Below, piece after piece: positions 11,060 through 22,427 of a stretch of 64,000 bases of DNA. Position 1 is the first letter of the stretch; each line of letters starts with the position of its first letter. Source of the stretch: Anagrus nilaparvatae (Eukaryota > Arthropoda > Insecta > Hymenoptera > Mymaridae); the NCBI GenBank assembly GCA_022575985.1, contig JAKSXM010000231.1, forward strand, positions 560,501 to 624,500. The letters are read 5' to 3'. A program made the position numbers and the translations under genes. The notes below the pieces were generated by a model that was not told the DNA's origin, did no database searches, and saw only the letters and a program-made list of their open reading frames with translations.

Positions 11060-13155
11060 ATATATATGGGCATATCCATTACTTTTCATACAAAAGTGTG
11101 CGCACCCATTACTCCGATCGGGCTCAAATTTTCAGGGGTGGTTTGAAGTAATAAAAAACTCAGCCAGCCAAAATTTCAGCCATTTTGCAGGACGGGTTGC
11201 CGAGATACAAGCTCTAAAAGGTCCAAAAATAGTTGTTTTTAGCCAATTTTCAAAAATTTACTGGGCTTCAATGATTAGTCCAAAAAACATCCGGCTGGTC
11301 TCATTTTTTTCCTTGAACATTCAACTTTTACCAAAAAAATTTTCAAAAAGTTTCATGGAGTTGATTTTTACTGGCATTGATTAACGTAAGATTTATTTTA
11401 TCGAAAAATGCTGATTTTTGAACTTGAATTGTGACTCAGCATCATTAGCTAAAGATTTCCGGTTGGTTTCATTAAAAGCGTCTATCAAAGAACTTTCAAA
11501 TGAGACCTTAAACGTTAAAAAAGCTTATCAGGGACCGGAGATATAAGCAATTGAAAGTTTGCTGTTTCCGAAAATATCGATTTTTTAACAACTTTAATCG
11601 TCTGCAAAATTTTTCTCTGAGCACTTTAAGGGCTGAAAATTTTAGGAAAGCTTCTTTTGACATTAAAAAAAATTCCCTAAAAATTTGGGCGATGGTATTG
11701 GCTTCTGTTCGTAGATATAAGACTCTGAAAATGTGTAATAATTGGACCAATATTGGCCAATAAATGGTTAAGGGGTCAACCAAAAAATTTTTCTTCTTCA
11801 ATATTCGAATAGCCAGGGAAAAATGAGCTGATTTAAAAAAAAATTTTTATTTTTGACCGAAAAATAAGAAAGTTATCATCATTTTAAGATTTTTTAAAAA
11901 ATTTTCCAAAAATCCCATTTTTAGGGTCATTATACAGTATTCTAACTCGAAATAATGATAACTCGCTTATTTTTCGGTCTAAAATAAAAATTTTTTTTTT
12001 TAAATTGTCGAATTTTTTCCTGCCTATTCGAATATTTACAAATAAGAAACTTCTTATACGCAAAAATTATTTTTTTGGGCCAAAAACTACCCGAATACAT
12101 TGACAAAATAAAGTAACTTCTAAAGTAATTTGCCAAAAAAAAATAATTTTTCCATATAAGAAGTTTTTTTTTTTGTAAATATTCGAATAGGCAGGAAAAA
12201 ATTCGACAATTTAAAAAAAAAAAATTTTATTTTAGACCGAAAAATAAGCGAGTTATCATTATTTCGAGTTAGAATATTGTATAATGACCCTAAAAATGGG
12301 ATTTTTGGAAAATTTTTTAAAAAATCTTAAAATGATGATAACTTGCTTATTTTTCGGTCAAAAATAAAAATTTTTTTTTTAAAATCAGCTCATTTTTCCC
12401 TGGCTATTCGAATATTGAAGAAGAAAAATTTTTTGGTTGACCCCTTAACCATTTATTGGCCAATATTGGTCCAATTATTACACATTTTCAGAGTCTTATA
12501 TCTACGAACAGAAGCCAATACCATCGCCCAAATTTTTAGGGAATTTTTTTTAATGTCAAAAGAAGCTTTCCTAAAATTTTCAGCCCTTAAAGTGCTCAGA
12601 GAAAAATTTTGCAGACGATTAAAGTTGTTAAAAAATCGATATTTTCGGAAACAGCAAACTTTCAATTGCTTATATCTCCGGTCCCTGATAAGCTTTTTTA
12701 ACGTTTAAGGTCTCATTTGAAAGTTCTTTGATAGACGCTTTTAATGAAACCAACCGGAAATCTTTAGCTAATGATGCTGAGTCACAATTCAAGTTCAAAA
12801 ATCAGCATTTTTCGATAAAATAAATCTTACGTTAATCAATGCCAGTAAAAATCAACTCAATGAAACTTTTTGAAAATTTTTTTGGTAAAAGTTGAATGTT
12901 CAAGGAAAAAAATGAGACCAGCCGGATGTTTTTTGGACTAATCATTGAAGCCCAGTAAATTTTTGAAAATTGGCTAAAAACAGCTATTTTTGGACCTTTT
13001 AGAGCTTGTATCTCGGCAACCCGTCCTGCAAAATGGCTGAAATTTTGGCTGGTTGAGTTTTTTATTACTTCAAACCACCCCTGAAAATTTGAGCCCGATC
13101 GGAGTAATGGGTGCGCACACTTTTGTATGAAAAGTAATGGATATGCCCATATATA
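11060..13155. repeat. Giant near-perfect palindrome, two arms of about 1 kb
   Basis: The left arm 11060-12081 and right arm 12129-13155 are reverse complements with only scattered differences, around a loop of about 47 bp centred near 12105. An identical 70-codon frame appears in both arms (11551-11763 plus; 12453-12665 minus), which is simple arm symmetry and not a gene. The ends read 'atatatgggcatatccatta' and its complement, followed by a (TA)n tract at 13148-13171. It sits inside repeat U, whose empty version is at about 44970-45000. It is either a foldback transposon or a recently inverted duplication; no transposase is encoded. Confidence 0.92.
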
Positions 13156-13171
13156 TATATATATATATATT

Positions 13172-13520
13172 TGGCAATAGCGTGAGCACTAGCACGAGTG
13201 CTCGACGAACCCGGGCACGAATTATGTGTGTTCACGCTAGTGTCTAAAGTATTTCGCCCATGGTATTTACGATATTTTTTGACCTCACAGGCGTAGAACG
13301 AGTGCAGAAAAATTTTTACGCGCGATGGAGGGCAAAAAATACTTTTTTCATTTCACGTTCTATAGAACGTGTCATGAAATATTCCACGGAACTTTCCAAT
13401 TCATAACACTTAAAAGATAACCTTTCATAGAAAGTTATATGGAATGTTCCCTGGAAAGAGTAAGCATAAATTCCCTGGAACTTTAACGAGAAGCTTGTGG
13501 GGAAGGGAATTTTATTTGCT
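13172..13520. repeat. GC-richer repeat R2 and right half of repeat U
   Basis: Positions about 13180-13245 ('gcactagcacgagtgctcga', 'cccgggcacgaa') have an inverted, diverged counterpart at about 37196-37275. From about 13335 ('catttcacgttctatagaac') to 13520 the sequence matches 45020-45175. No coding potential was recognised. Confidence 0.6.
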
Positions 13521-13990
13521 AGGGTTGTTTACTGTATACTTGTACTTAATTTAAATTTTACTTAGCTCAGGCTATAAAATTTCATCTCACAACATTTACG
13601 ACCCAAAATTTATAACAGATACGTTGGAAATATATACCTTTGCTTAAATTTAATTTTTACTAAGCTTAGGCCATAAAATTTCATCTCATAACATTTATGG
13701 CCCAAAAGTTGAATTAGATATAAAAAGTAGATCCACTAGGAATTATAACCAATATAATCCACTAGGAATTATATCAATATTTTTACTCTTTTTAGTCCAA
13801 ATTTATTAATTACAACGCGCAGCAAGATTTTGAAAAATCCATCTTTTTTCAAAATGCAAATGACAGCTTGTCATAAATGTCCCTAGTATTAAAAAATTGA
13901 TAATTATAATTTTATGTTGTCAATTATATTAAAACATAGCTTAAAAAAAATTTGATAGGTTTCTAAAAAGTATTAAATTATCAAATCATG
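13520..13990 (+). repeat. Dispersed repeat R1 with GGCC-bounded motif, copy 1
   Basis: It begins 'agggttgtttactgtatac' and carries the motif 'ggccataaaatttcatctc' ... 'aacatttatggcc' at 13673-13703, with a decayed version at 13575-13610. Other copies lie at 45170-45790 (same strand), 17640-18040, 54520-55200 and 55480-56420 (opposite strand). The motif has GGCC at both ends and looks like a conserved island in an otherwise drifting repeat. Confidence 0.75.
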
Positions 13991-14273
13991 AAATTATGAA
14001 CCAAAGTTATTTCTTAGTAATTTCTAATCAGTTTGTATTATTTTGTAGTAGTTATTTTGTTATAGTAGTTAGAGTAGTTATTTTAGTAGTAGTAGTTATT
14101 TTGTTAAAGTGTTACTTTCTAGTTAGTGTCATTTTTCAAACCCTAGTTTGAAACGCGTCAGCAATGACGAACTAACGAAGTCACTGGCGGATTATAACTT
14201 AAAATAATTTATAATTTCTTATTTATTTTTCCTCTGTTTTCTAATAAAACAAGTTTATACAGCATCTATTAAT

Positions 14274-14373
14274 ATTTTTTACTTTCTCCTCTGAATAAAG
14301 CTCCAGCTGTGTAAATTGGAACATAACCAAATACGTAATCATCCTTTGCACGAGAAAAGCTTTGGTAATGCAG
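14274..14373 (-). pseudogene. Metallophosphoesterase C-terminal fragment
   Basis: On the minus strand this reads 'LHYQSFSRAKDDYVFGYVPI' followed by 'YTAGALFRGE'. It matches the C-terminal segment of the pseudogene at 16647-17535 almost residue for residue. Only this tail is present; the upstream active-site region is missing. It ends near 'GESKKY' with no stable continuation. Confidence 0.7.
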
Positions 14374-14840
14374 AATTTTTTTTTTATTATTGTTTATCCT
14401 CCGCACTTTAATCCCTTTTTGGATTGTCTTGCAGAGACTACAACAACCACACCATGCATCCACAACCTTCTGTACTGTTTTAATGTTTTTATTTCTTAGG
14501 GAAGCCGGTATATCGTCTATGTTACAATATACCGATCGTTCCTTTCAGAAAACTGTTTTAATCTGTTTTAATATGGGTTTTTGCAGGAGGAAGTAGTTAC
14601 GTGATTAATGGTTGCGAGCTTTCTATTTTAATGAGGGGATAAATGCGTCCGCAGCCGTCTTCAGATCTTATGGGAACTATGCTGACATTTGCCTGGCTCA
14701 GAGGAAACTGCAGAAAACCTCTGTTAGCATAGCGCGGAGCCTTGTTTTCTTCATAGTATTCGATTTTTCTTTTAAATACTATGCTGGAAACAAGTTCCTG
14801 GGCCATAAGTCGCAATATAACTTAAAAGTTTTCACTTGAC
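14374..14840 (-). other. Coding-like remnants of unknown origin
   Basis: Less AT-rich than its surroundings. The minus frame at 14815-14597 encodes 'KIEYYEENKAPRYANRGFLQ' and continues through 'CGRIYPLIKIE', which reads like a genuine protein fragment, but I cannot name a family. The frame is broken by stops and shifts below 14597. It may be part of a transposon or of the same transferred block as the phosphoesterase tail next to it. Confidence 0.35.
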
Positions 14841-14875
14841 AATTAATTTTTAAATTAATTGAAAAATAAAAACTG

Positions 14876-14976
14876 TTAAGTCATCGAGGGGACTCGAACC
14901 CACGACCCCCATGAATATACTTATAGTATATACACTAAAGGTCGCGCGCCTTAATCCACTCGGCCACGGCTGGCCT
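14876..14976 (-). tRNA. tRNA-Ser-like sequence, probably a pseudogene or SINE head
   Basis: The minus strand carries a perfect A box ('TGGCCGAGTGG') and B box ('GGTTCGAGTCC') at tRNA spacing, with a D-arm typical of class II (Ser/Leu) tRNAs. The 5' half 'CCAGCCG' and the 3' half 'CGATGAC' of the acceptor stem pair poorly, and the anticodon arm ('CGACC' ... 'GGTCG') encloses an extended intron-like 'TATATACTATAAGTATAT' stretch. I therefore regard it as a decayed tRNA or a tRNA-derived repeat. The anticodon cannot be assigned with confidence. Confidence 0.5.
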
Positions 14977-15340
14977 TACACACAAGCTTAATATAATAAA
15001 GTAATTATGAAAAAATTTACTAAGAAAAAAAATTTTTTAACAAAATCGACCTTGTAAAATATGCTTATCCCAAGCTAACTCTCTGTATAAAAGAAAAGTA
15101 AACATAATAAATAATATAATTAAAAATAACTGGTTTTTCATTATAACAAATGGATATAAATATGAATTAATTGATAAATTAATAATTGCATTACACTCAA
15201 AATAACACTCACACACGTCACGAACACTTCACACTGACATAACACTGGTGGACGGATTTACATGCGATGTTCTCTGTAACATCTGTTACGACTCTTCCCA
15301 TTATTATATCTTTCCACTATTATGATATCACCTGCGACAC
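14977..15340. other. No gene recognised
   Basis: AT-rich to 15200, then a mixed-composition stretch that may be the flank of the retroelement fragment starting at about 15340. Confidence 0.4.
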
Positions 15341-15835
15341 CGAGCGTAACTAGTGTTTAACCAAGCTGGGACTAGTTACCATGCAGACGCTCAAGCTGTT
15401 CTGAGCCTGTTGTACGTTCCTTGCTACGATCACGAAAGCAATATCATCCGCATAACTTATCATAAAGCAGCCATCCGCTAGCTCCAGCCTCAGGATACCA
15501 TCATAAGAAATATTCAAAAGTTAGGTCCCAGTACCAAACCCTGAGCCACGACAGTTGTCACTTTCCTGCTACTTTTTCTTTGTAGAGTCTCGTACAAGAG
15601 TACTTGGTCACCTAGGTAGCTCTTCATTACCCGCATCAAATATTTGTGTACTGCAAAGTCACTTAGTCCTTGCAGGAAATCTGTCTATTTTGCCGAATTA
15701 AATATATTCTTGACATCAAGGGTAACCAAAAGAGTAATTTTACGAGAGTAATGATTACCCGTTTGGGCCTCGTTATTACGTCAACGGCCTCCTTCACTGC
15801 CCCTATCGTGGATTTTATATTTAATAAAAATTAAA
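15340..15835 (-). mobile_element. Non-LTR retrotransposon RT fragment
   Basis: The minus strand encodes the RT catalytic motif in the form 'MISYADDIAFVIVARN' (about 15435-15475), preceded by 'ELADGCFMI' and 'ISYDGILRLEL'. This spacing is characteristic of jockey/R1-type non-LTR RTs. Upstream is a 'AVKEAVDVITRPKR'-like block with frame changes and stops. Only the palm region remains. It is an old, dead copy. Confidence 0.75.
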
Positions 15836-16640
15836 AATAAAATTTGTAAGGAGGGCTGCTAGATCCCAGGAGACGAATGTCGTAGAAAATACTACGAACC
15901 GTTCTCCGTATGTCATGCAAGTGGGCGTTTTTCTCCAATGGTTTTTCGCGCCACTGTTAACCGGAATTGTTTGCATTATTCCTCAAAAATACCGGTCCTT
16001 AACCAAGGGAAAGCCATACCCTTAAAAATATGGGGGATCAGAGAATATGTAAATATCCCCTAATTGTCAGCAATTCTTTCATGTCAATTCTTTCAGCAGG
16101 TATTTCTATACCTTCCTACATATATTCTATCCCTTAAAAATTTCCTTCTACTCCTACAGCTTCACCAATGGCAACGACGTTCCTGAGTAATGTTCAGCGG
16201 TTGTAAATAGTTTAATATTGAAAAGTATTGTCGTTGCTACACTTCCCACATGCCTATCCACCTAGAGTCATTTCCAATAAAAGGAAAAAGCGGTATATAT
16301 CTAAATATATATATCGACTTCCAAGGAGATAAAAAGCAAATTATGCAGTTGAAAGCTACATGTGTCAAGTGACTTCCGATATAACTTAATGTTCAGAGAG
16401 GTTAATCACAAGTACATACATACATACAATTTAAAATGTATAAAATAAATATAATACATTTACCTTCAGCATACTTCCTTATTATAATGAGACACAAAAA
16501 TAAAAATTTTCTTCAATCTTTGAAAATGGATTACATATATCGAAACGCGCCTGTTTACAGTAACTGACTTGTCACTATTTGACGGAATAAATAAATTTTC
16601 TTTTATTTTTTAAATTCTATAGATAAAAGATGATTTAAAA
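15836..16640. other. No gene recognised
   Basis: Mixed composition to about 16270, then AT-rich. It may include eroded retroelement flanks ('gagacgaatgtcgtagaaaa', 'ggtccttaaccaagggaaa'), but I cannot support a coding call. Confidence 0.35.
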
Positions 16641-16646
16641 AAATAT

Positions 16647-17535
16647 TCAGCGATTATAATGGCAGATCCTCAGTCTTAGCGTTTGGAAAGAGGCAAAGAT
16701 CCGAATGCTGAAACCAGTAGTCGTCCTTGGTGGGATTGTAACAAAAAAGTTGCAAAGCGAATATTTGACCACAAAGCTGGTTTTCATATAGTAAACGGAG
16801 ATCTCACAGAATTCGGAAGAGAAATTACTTATACTGATTACAAGTCTGTTTACCATAAAAAAAATGTATTGACATTAGAAGGTCTGGGAAATCACGATTA
16901 TGACAATACTGTCAACAAATGCATGACAATTCACGATTGGAACGTCAACGGGTGTGCAATTTCAGCTGTTAAGAGGATGAGTTATCTTATGCGTGAAGTT
17001 TATAGTGGCAAATCGCTTCCATATTATAGAACACATGAAAAATATACAGAAGTAAAATGATTTTTTTTTATCGACTACTTTTTTAAAGGAATTTATGCTT
17101 ACTCTTAAGATTATGGGGACGTTAATTACGTACAATTCCAAAATTATCCAACTTATACAAGTAAATTTAGCTCGCCACGGGGTTCTGGAGTTTATGTAGA
17201 GATTACCAAATCTCTGGATTGGCTAGAAACTGATCGTTCTGAAGCGTCTCCGCGAGGAAAGATAAGTATACTTAAAATAATATTTAATAAGTATACTTAA
17301 TTTTCACGACGCTGCACATATATCACAAAATTCATATTTTATTAGCGAATCTTCAAACGAAGATATGCGCCGATTAAAAAAAATAATGTCAAAGCTATTT
17401 TTGCAGGGAATCTGCATTACCAAAGCTTTTCTCGTGCAAAGGATGATTACGTATTTAGTTATGTTCCAATTTACACAGCTGGAGCTTTATTCAGAGTAAG
17501 AATTCAGAATAATTTAAGCCATGGTTTTTTAATCA
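16647..17535 (+). pseudogene. Calcineurin-like metallophosphoesterase pseudogene
   Basis: The motifs appear in family order. 'ADPQS' (motif I, with DxQ in place of DxH) is followed at once by a stop where a Trp would be expected. 'VNGDLTEFGREITYTDY' is motif II, GDxxE/D. 'EGLGNHDYDNTVNKC' is motif III, GNHD. 'NFHDA' is near 17297. 'KAIFAGNLHYQSFSR' is motif V, normally GHxH and here GNLH. The tail is 'PIYTAGALFR'. There are further stops near 17058 and 17110 and a small duplication-like disturbance near 17265-17295. The most open part, 16683-17060, has no ATG. No introns are evident, and the domain style resembles secreted microbial phosphoesterases, so horizontal origin is possible. Related fragments lie at 14274-14373 and 46425-46925. 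Confidence 0.72.
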
Positions 17536-18045
17536 CGAGTTCATCTGAATCTGAACTGTCAAGGTCCAGAAAATAAGGGTTTTCAGAGTAAAATGTATTT
17601 AATTTCGTTACAATAATCCTAATCTTTTTTTTTTATATAATTAAAGTTTTGGGCCATAAATGTTATGAGATGAAATTTTGTGGCCTAAGCTAAGTAAAAT
17701 TTAATTTAAGCACAAGTATACAGTAAACAACTAATTTTCTTTATAGAGCTTCTGATAAGGATTAAATACTGATATGGATTTATTCAATAATGTTTTTAAA
17801 ACTTTAATAAATTAAAGTATAATTAGAACTAATGTTGTAAAATGTATTAATTGTATTGACTATAATAAAAATTTAGAACACATATAACAAAATTTCAAAT
17901 TAATCTCACTGCTACTAATATAAAACATTGTTCTGTATATAATTTAATGAAAGCTAAAATAGTTAATAACAAAGATTACTCCTCCTCCCCACTCCTTTCA
18001 CAATGAATGTATATGATCAAAACTATAGAGAGAAACAGAATTTAT
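17536..18045 (-). repeat. Dispersed repeat R1, copy 2 (inverted)
   Basis: Positions 17520-17625 match 55143-55235 ('gagttcatctgaatctgaac'). Positions 17640-17850 carry the inverted GGCC motif and the complement of 'actgtatacttgt'. Positions 17880-18040 match 56240-56400 ('ttgttctgtatataattta'). No protein is supported. Confidence 0.75.
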
Positions 18046-18059
18046 TTTTAATAATATGT

Positions 18060-18335
18060 ATAATTTTCTTCTGACGATAAAATATATAAACAAATTTTTG
18101 GTGTACCTATGGGGTCTCCGATATCCCCCCATTTTGCTAACATAGTAATGGAAGATTTGAAATCTAAAGCCTTAAGCAAACTTGACTTTGCACCGGTATT
18201 TTACTATATATGTAGATGATATCATAGCTTGCATACCGAAAAATAAGTAGAAACGGTTATTTATACATTTAATAGTATTGACAGCCAAATCCAATTTACA
18301 TATGCATTAGAAGATATAATAATTCTATTATCTTC
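18060..18335 (+). mobile_element. Penelope-type RT fragment, decayed
   Basis: The plus strand encodes 'IFGVPMGSPISPHFANIVM' (RT motif 4) and, after one frame change, 'YYIYVDDIIACIPKN' (catalytic motif 5), then a stop. GVPMGSP...ANIVM...YVDDI is the signature of the Penelope RT group. It is distinct from the copies at 7100 and 19613, because the sequence after YVDD differs, and so marks a second Penelope lineage. Confidence 0.72.
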
Positions 18336-19612
18336 TTAGATTAAGCTAACATATATTTTATTGAAGATGACAGCACAAAAAGACGGAATTTTAATCAGAC
18401 GGAATGACGGAGTGCTTAACCATACTAATGGCAGTTTTACCATTAAAATTTTTTTAAGAACAGTAGATATATATATGTTTTGAAATAACAGGAAAAAACT
18501 ACATGTGAAATTACAATTTTTTAGAAATAGGTTTTCTTTTTTTTTGCTAAAAATTACTGCTTTATCGACCACGCAAAGTAAAAAGTCTTCCTATTTCTAA
18601 CTTTGAGCTAACGCAGCTAAACATTTTTAAATGGGACCCCCAATTTTTTTTCTAGAAGTTACTCATTTTCCGTGTAATTTTACGTAAAAAAATTTTTTTT
18701 TGATTTGGGACATCCTAACCTCCACAACTTTAATTTTAGTTAAAAATAAATGTTTTTTTTCGATTGTGGTTGTATTTTCACTGGCGAACACGAGATTTGC
18801 TCTATGATAGGTTTTTTGGGTCGCTGAACACCAAAATTGGGGTCATATCGTAAACAAAGTGGGTGCTTCACCCTTAAATTTGCAAAAACTACCCCCAAAA
18901 CGAGGTTTTTTTAAAAATATTTGTATTTTATGCGCTCAGATTTGCACTATAAGGGTTTTGTGGCTCGCTGATCAAGAATTACGCTATATTTTTTATAAAT
19001 AATCAATATTTTACGCTTAAAGTAGTTAAAACTACCCCTAAAATGGGTGTTTTTGCTATTTTCGTAATTTTAGCATCCAGGATATGGGTTTTTTGGGTCG
19101 CAAATCAAGAATCTCGACTTCTTTTTCATAAATTATCAATATTTAATCACAAAAAAGAGTCGGAATTCTTGATGCCCCATTTTTTAGGGTACTTTTAGCA
19201 ATTTTAGGGGTGAAATTTTAATTATTTATGAAATAGAATTTAAAATTCTTGATAAACGACCCAAAAAACCTATATGTGCAGTTCCCGGATGCTAAAAGTA
19301 CGAAAATAGAGAAATCACACCTTTTAGGGGTAGTTTTAGCTCTTTTAAGGGCGATTATTTATGAAAAATAAGTCTAAATTCTTGATCAGTGACTCACGAA
19401 ACCCGTATGATCTGAGCACACAAAATGCAAATATGTTTAAAAAATCCCCTTTTTGGGGGTAGTTTTTGCAAATTTAAGGGTGAAGCCACCACTTTGTTTA
19501 CGAAATGACCCCGATTTTGGTCTTCAGCGACCCGAAAAACATATCATAGAACAAATCTCGTGTTCGCTAGTGAAAATACAACCACACTCGAAAAAAAAAA
19601 CATTTATTTTTA

Positions 19613-20888
19613 TGATATTTTTAATTAATTAAATCAAAATATATTTATTTTAATTTATTTATTGATCCTTCTTTTTACAACTTGTTTTTGTATAATAATT
19701 AGACGACTAATTTCAGGAATAAATTCCCATCATCAGGTCTGTATTATAATTAAACTAAATTTATTTAAAACATTTGAATATGATATTGTAACTTTAGATT
19801 ATGTCTGTATAGACTCACAATTATTTTATGACTAAATGAAAAAATTTTTTTTTGAATTTTTATTTTGTATACATATGAAGATTTTATACTGTGAAGATTT
19901 TTAATTTATTTCTAGTTTTATAATGTAATAAAGAATTTTAAAAATTTTAATAAGTGTTTGAAATCACATCTGTTTTTTCTAATGTGCAAGTGCTCCCTAG
20001 GAGGAAGTTAATATATAAAATATGTTTTTTCATTCGTTTCTTCTATTTCATTTCTTTTTATTTTTTATTTTTTATTTTTGCTTTTTCTTATTTTTTATTA
20101 TATAATATGTTTTTTTATTATTTTATCAAATAAAACGTTTTTTTTATTTTGTAACTTATCATTAATTAATTTATTTGCATTTATTTGTGTATTTTTATAA
20201 ATTTCAAATTCTTCTAGTGTATCCAAAATTTTACCTTTATTACAAAAGTGTATCGGTTTTAAATTTTTATGTATATTGTTAATTTTGTCGTCTGTGTAGT
20301 CATGGTTATTATTAATTAAATGTAATCCGTATTTGGTATTTACTTTTTCTAATTGTTGTGTATTATTTATATTTTTTGTTTTTGGTATATGGTCGTTAAA
20401 CCTTTTTCTGAAGCTGCGTCCCGTTTGCCCTATGTATATTTTATCACACGATTCACATGATATTTTATATACACCGGTTCTATCAAGAAAATTGTTATTT
20501 GTGTGATTTTTCTTTTTAAAATGTTTTTCTAATTGATTATCCGTTTTAAAACCTATATTATACCCATATTTTTTTACTGCGTTTTTTAGAATACTTGGCA
20601 ATTTCGTTGTATATTTTGAACTTAAATATTTATTTTTATAAGCTTTATTATTAAATGCATTATTTTTCTTGTTTTTATGTTTTTTAATTAATTTGTTTAT
20701 AATTTCTATATTATAACCGTTATTTTTCGCGATTTGTTTAATTATTGCTATTTCCGTATTAAAATCTTCTTTGTCCATTGGTATATTTACGGCCCTGTGT
20801 ATAAGCGAGTGGAACGCAGCTAATTTTTGACTTCGCGGGTGGTGTGATTCGTTATGTATAACCGTGTCTGTAGTTGTTATTTTTCTAA
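19613..20888 (-). mobile_element. Penelope-like retroelement, 5'-truncated copy 2
   Basis: It is nearly the same sequence as 7100-8390, including the 3' UTR, but it is truncated earlier so that no RT catalytic motif is left. The left flank 'catttattttta' and right flank belong to the interrupted foldback arm. I do not see a convincing target duplication. Confidence 0.87.
20098..20886 (-). CDS. Penelope GIY-YIG endonuclease domain (5'-truncated)
   Basis: The open frame of about 262 codons reaches the truncation point at about 20887 without a stop. It contains 'GVYKISCESCDKIYIGQT' and 'GRSFRKRFNDHIPK', the GIY-YIG core and conserved Arg, as in the copy at 7563. Differences between the two copies are mostly conservative substitutions (for example D/E in the CxxC loop) and no frameshift separates them. 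This fits two independent insertions from an active master. No RT remains, so it is not expected to be mobile. An ATG lies at 20778, but whether this fragment is expressed is unknown. Confidence 0.85.
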   Translation of the reverse strand, partial: RKITTTDTVIHNESHHPRSQKLAAFHSLIHRAVNIPMDKEDFNTEIAIIKQIAKNNGYNIEIINKLIKKHKNKKNNAFNNKAYKNKYLSSKYTTKLPSILKNAVKKYGYNIGFKTDNQLEKHFKKKNHTNNNFLDRTGVYKISCESCDKIYIGQTGRSFRKRFNDHIPKTKNINNTQQLEKVNTKYGLHLINNNHDYTDDKINNIHKNLKPIHFCNKGKILDTLEEFEIYKNTQINANKLINDKLQNKKNVLFDKIIKKHII

Positions 20889-21100
20889 TAAACGTAAATT
20901 AAAGTTTTGGAGGTTAGGATGTCCTAAATCAAAAAAGAACTTTTTTCACGTGAAAGTACATGAAAAATGTGTAACTTCTAGAAAAAAAAATAAGGGTCCA
21001 ATTTAAAAATTTTTAGCTGCGCTAGCCCAAAGTTAGCAAAAGGAAGACTTTTTACTTTGGGCTGTCGTTAAAGCAGTAATTTTTAGCAAAAAAAACAGTG

Positions 21101-21985
21101 GTACCTGTAATTGACCATATTTTCATAGATATTTTAGGTCATGAAACCTAATATCAATAATTCATCAAATTTGTGCATAAGAATCTATTTAACTCATCTA
21201 TTTAACTCTGTTAGAAATGAAAATCAGTTAAATATTTTTTTAAAATTGTGAAGACACGATTTCAGCAACTAATGAATTTGTTATTATATCACGTGGTATA
21301 TTAGGTTAGGGTGGTGCTGTTGATATGAATATAATTCTAATCTAACATAAAACAGATTATTTAAAACTATATGAACCTAAGTTTTAAAAATGATCAAAAA
21401 ATTTTAAAAGTCAGGCAAACATTCTATTTCTTTGCTATTAAAAAAAAAATTGTAAATTTAAACAAACTAATATTTGGAAAAAAGTGATGGAAACTTTGAA
21501 AGTAACAGAAATAATATTTTTAAAATTCACAAAAAGAAAAAAGCAAGTGGGCAAATGCTACTCTGGGCAATGCTACTCTTTTTCAGCCTATACGATTTTT
21601 AACTCTCTTTCACTAAAGCTTAAGCATTTTAATAACTTTAATAAGGACAGTAAGACTTGGTCTGATTATTTACAAAAATGGCTAGTTGATTTTGAACTAT
21701 AATTTTTTTCTATTTTTAAAAAATAATAATGCATTAGAACATACAGATAATTAAATTTATAGAAAAATATTGTTACTATATCATATTATATTTTCTGTTG
21801 ACGACAGGCCCAGTCTGATTTGGTATATAGTCAGTTTACATATGAGTGATTCTTAGTGAATTCAGCAAAAGTTTCCAGGTCGGGTCGCTGAAACCGGCTA
21901 AAAACTTTTTTTTGCCAATTAGCTATCCAAAATAGACTATGTCCCCAAATTTTAGCCCTTAATATTGAAAACTAAGCCCAGGGCG
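21101..21985. other. No gene recognised
   Basis: AT-rich spacer. The 72-codon plus-strand frame at 21484 begins with ATG but shows no domain and low-complexity composition; I do not support it as a gene. Confidence 0.45.
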
Positions 21986-22427
21986 AATTTTAAAAAAAAA
22001 AAGACGTTTTCATCTTTCCTCAGCCACCCATTCTTCTTTTATGTGCCATTCCTTCTGGAAATCATTAAAAATAATGAAAAAAGAGGTACTATAGTAAAAT
22101 TTCCTCAGGAATCCAGTCATGCCATTAGTTTTTGAAAATTCCTACACGGGGAGCCAGAAAATCGATAAATTCACAGGGTATATTACGGAAACTACAGAAA
22201 AATTGTATATCCGAATTTTTTATTGAGCTTCTCAGGAAAAGCGTGTTTTTATATATATTTTCGGATGCCATATCTACCTAGATGCGATCGAACTTCCTAG
22301 ACCCTAAAATAACCGAAAAATCGTGAATTTTCCTAAATTTTTCTCATTTTTCAGCAGTTTTTTTTGAATTATCCCGCTCTAAACGACTCCGAACTATTTA
22401 AACAAAGAGAGATTCGGATTCCCACAC

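Larger units (their letters stand above)
18535..21100. repeat. Foldback with arms of about 0.6-0.7 kb, right arm split by a Penelope insertion
   Basis: The left arm 18535-19160 pairs with 19190-19612 plus 20889-21100. Examples are 'gcgaacacgagatttg' at 18785 against 'caaatctcgtgttcgc' at about 19552, and 'acatcctaacctccac' at 18709 against 'ggaggttaggatgt' at about 20917. Repeated phrases such as 'acccgtatgatctgagc' suggest internal diverged units. The Penelope element at 19613-20888 lies entirely within the right arm. Confidence 0.85.

Noticed and set aside
11022..11384. 120-codon ORF at the left arm of the palindrome, and the 70-, 97- and 121-codon mirror ORFs around it
   Set aside because: They lie in palindrome arms, appear as mirror images on both strands, and show no domain.
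16647..16856. Minus-strand ORF opposite the phosphoesterase
   Set aside because: Antisense to the motif-bearing frame and without a domain.
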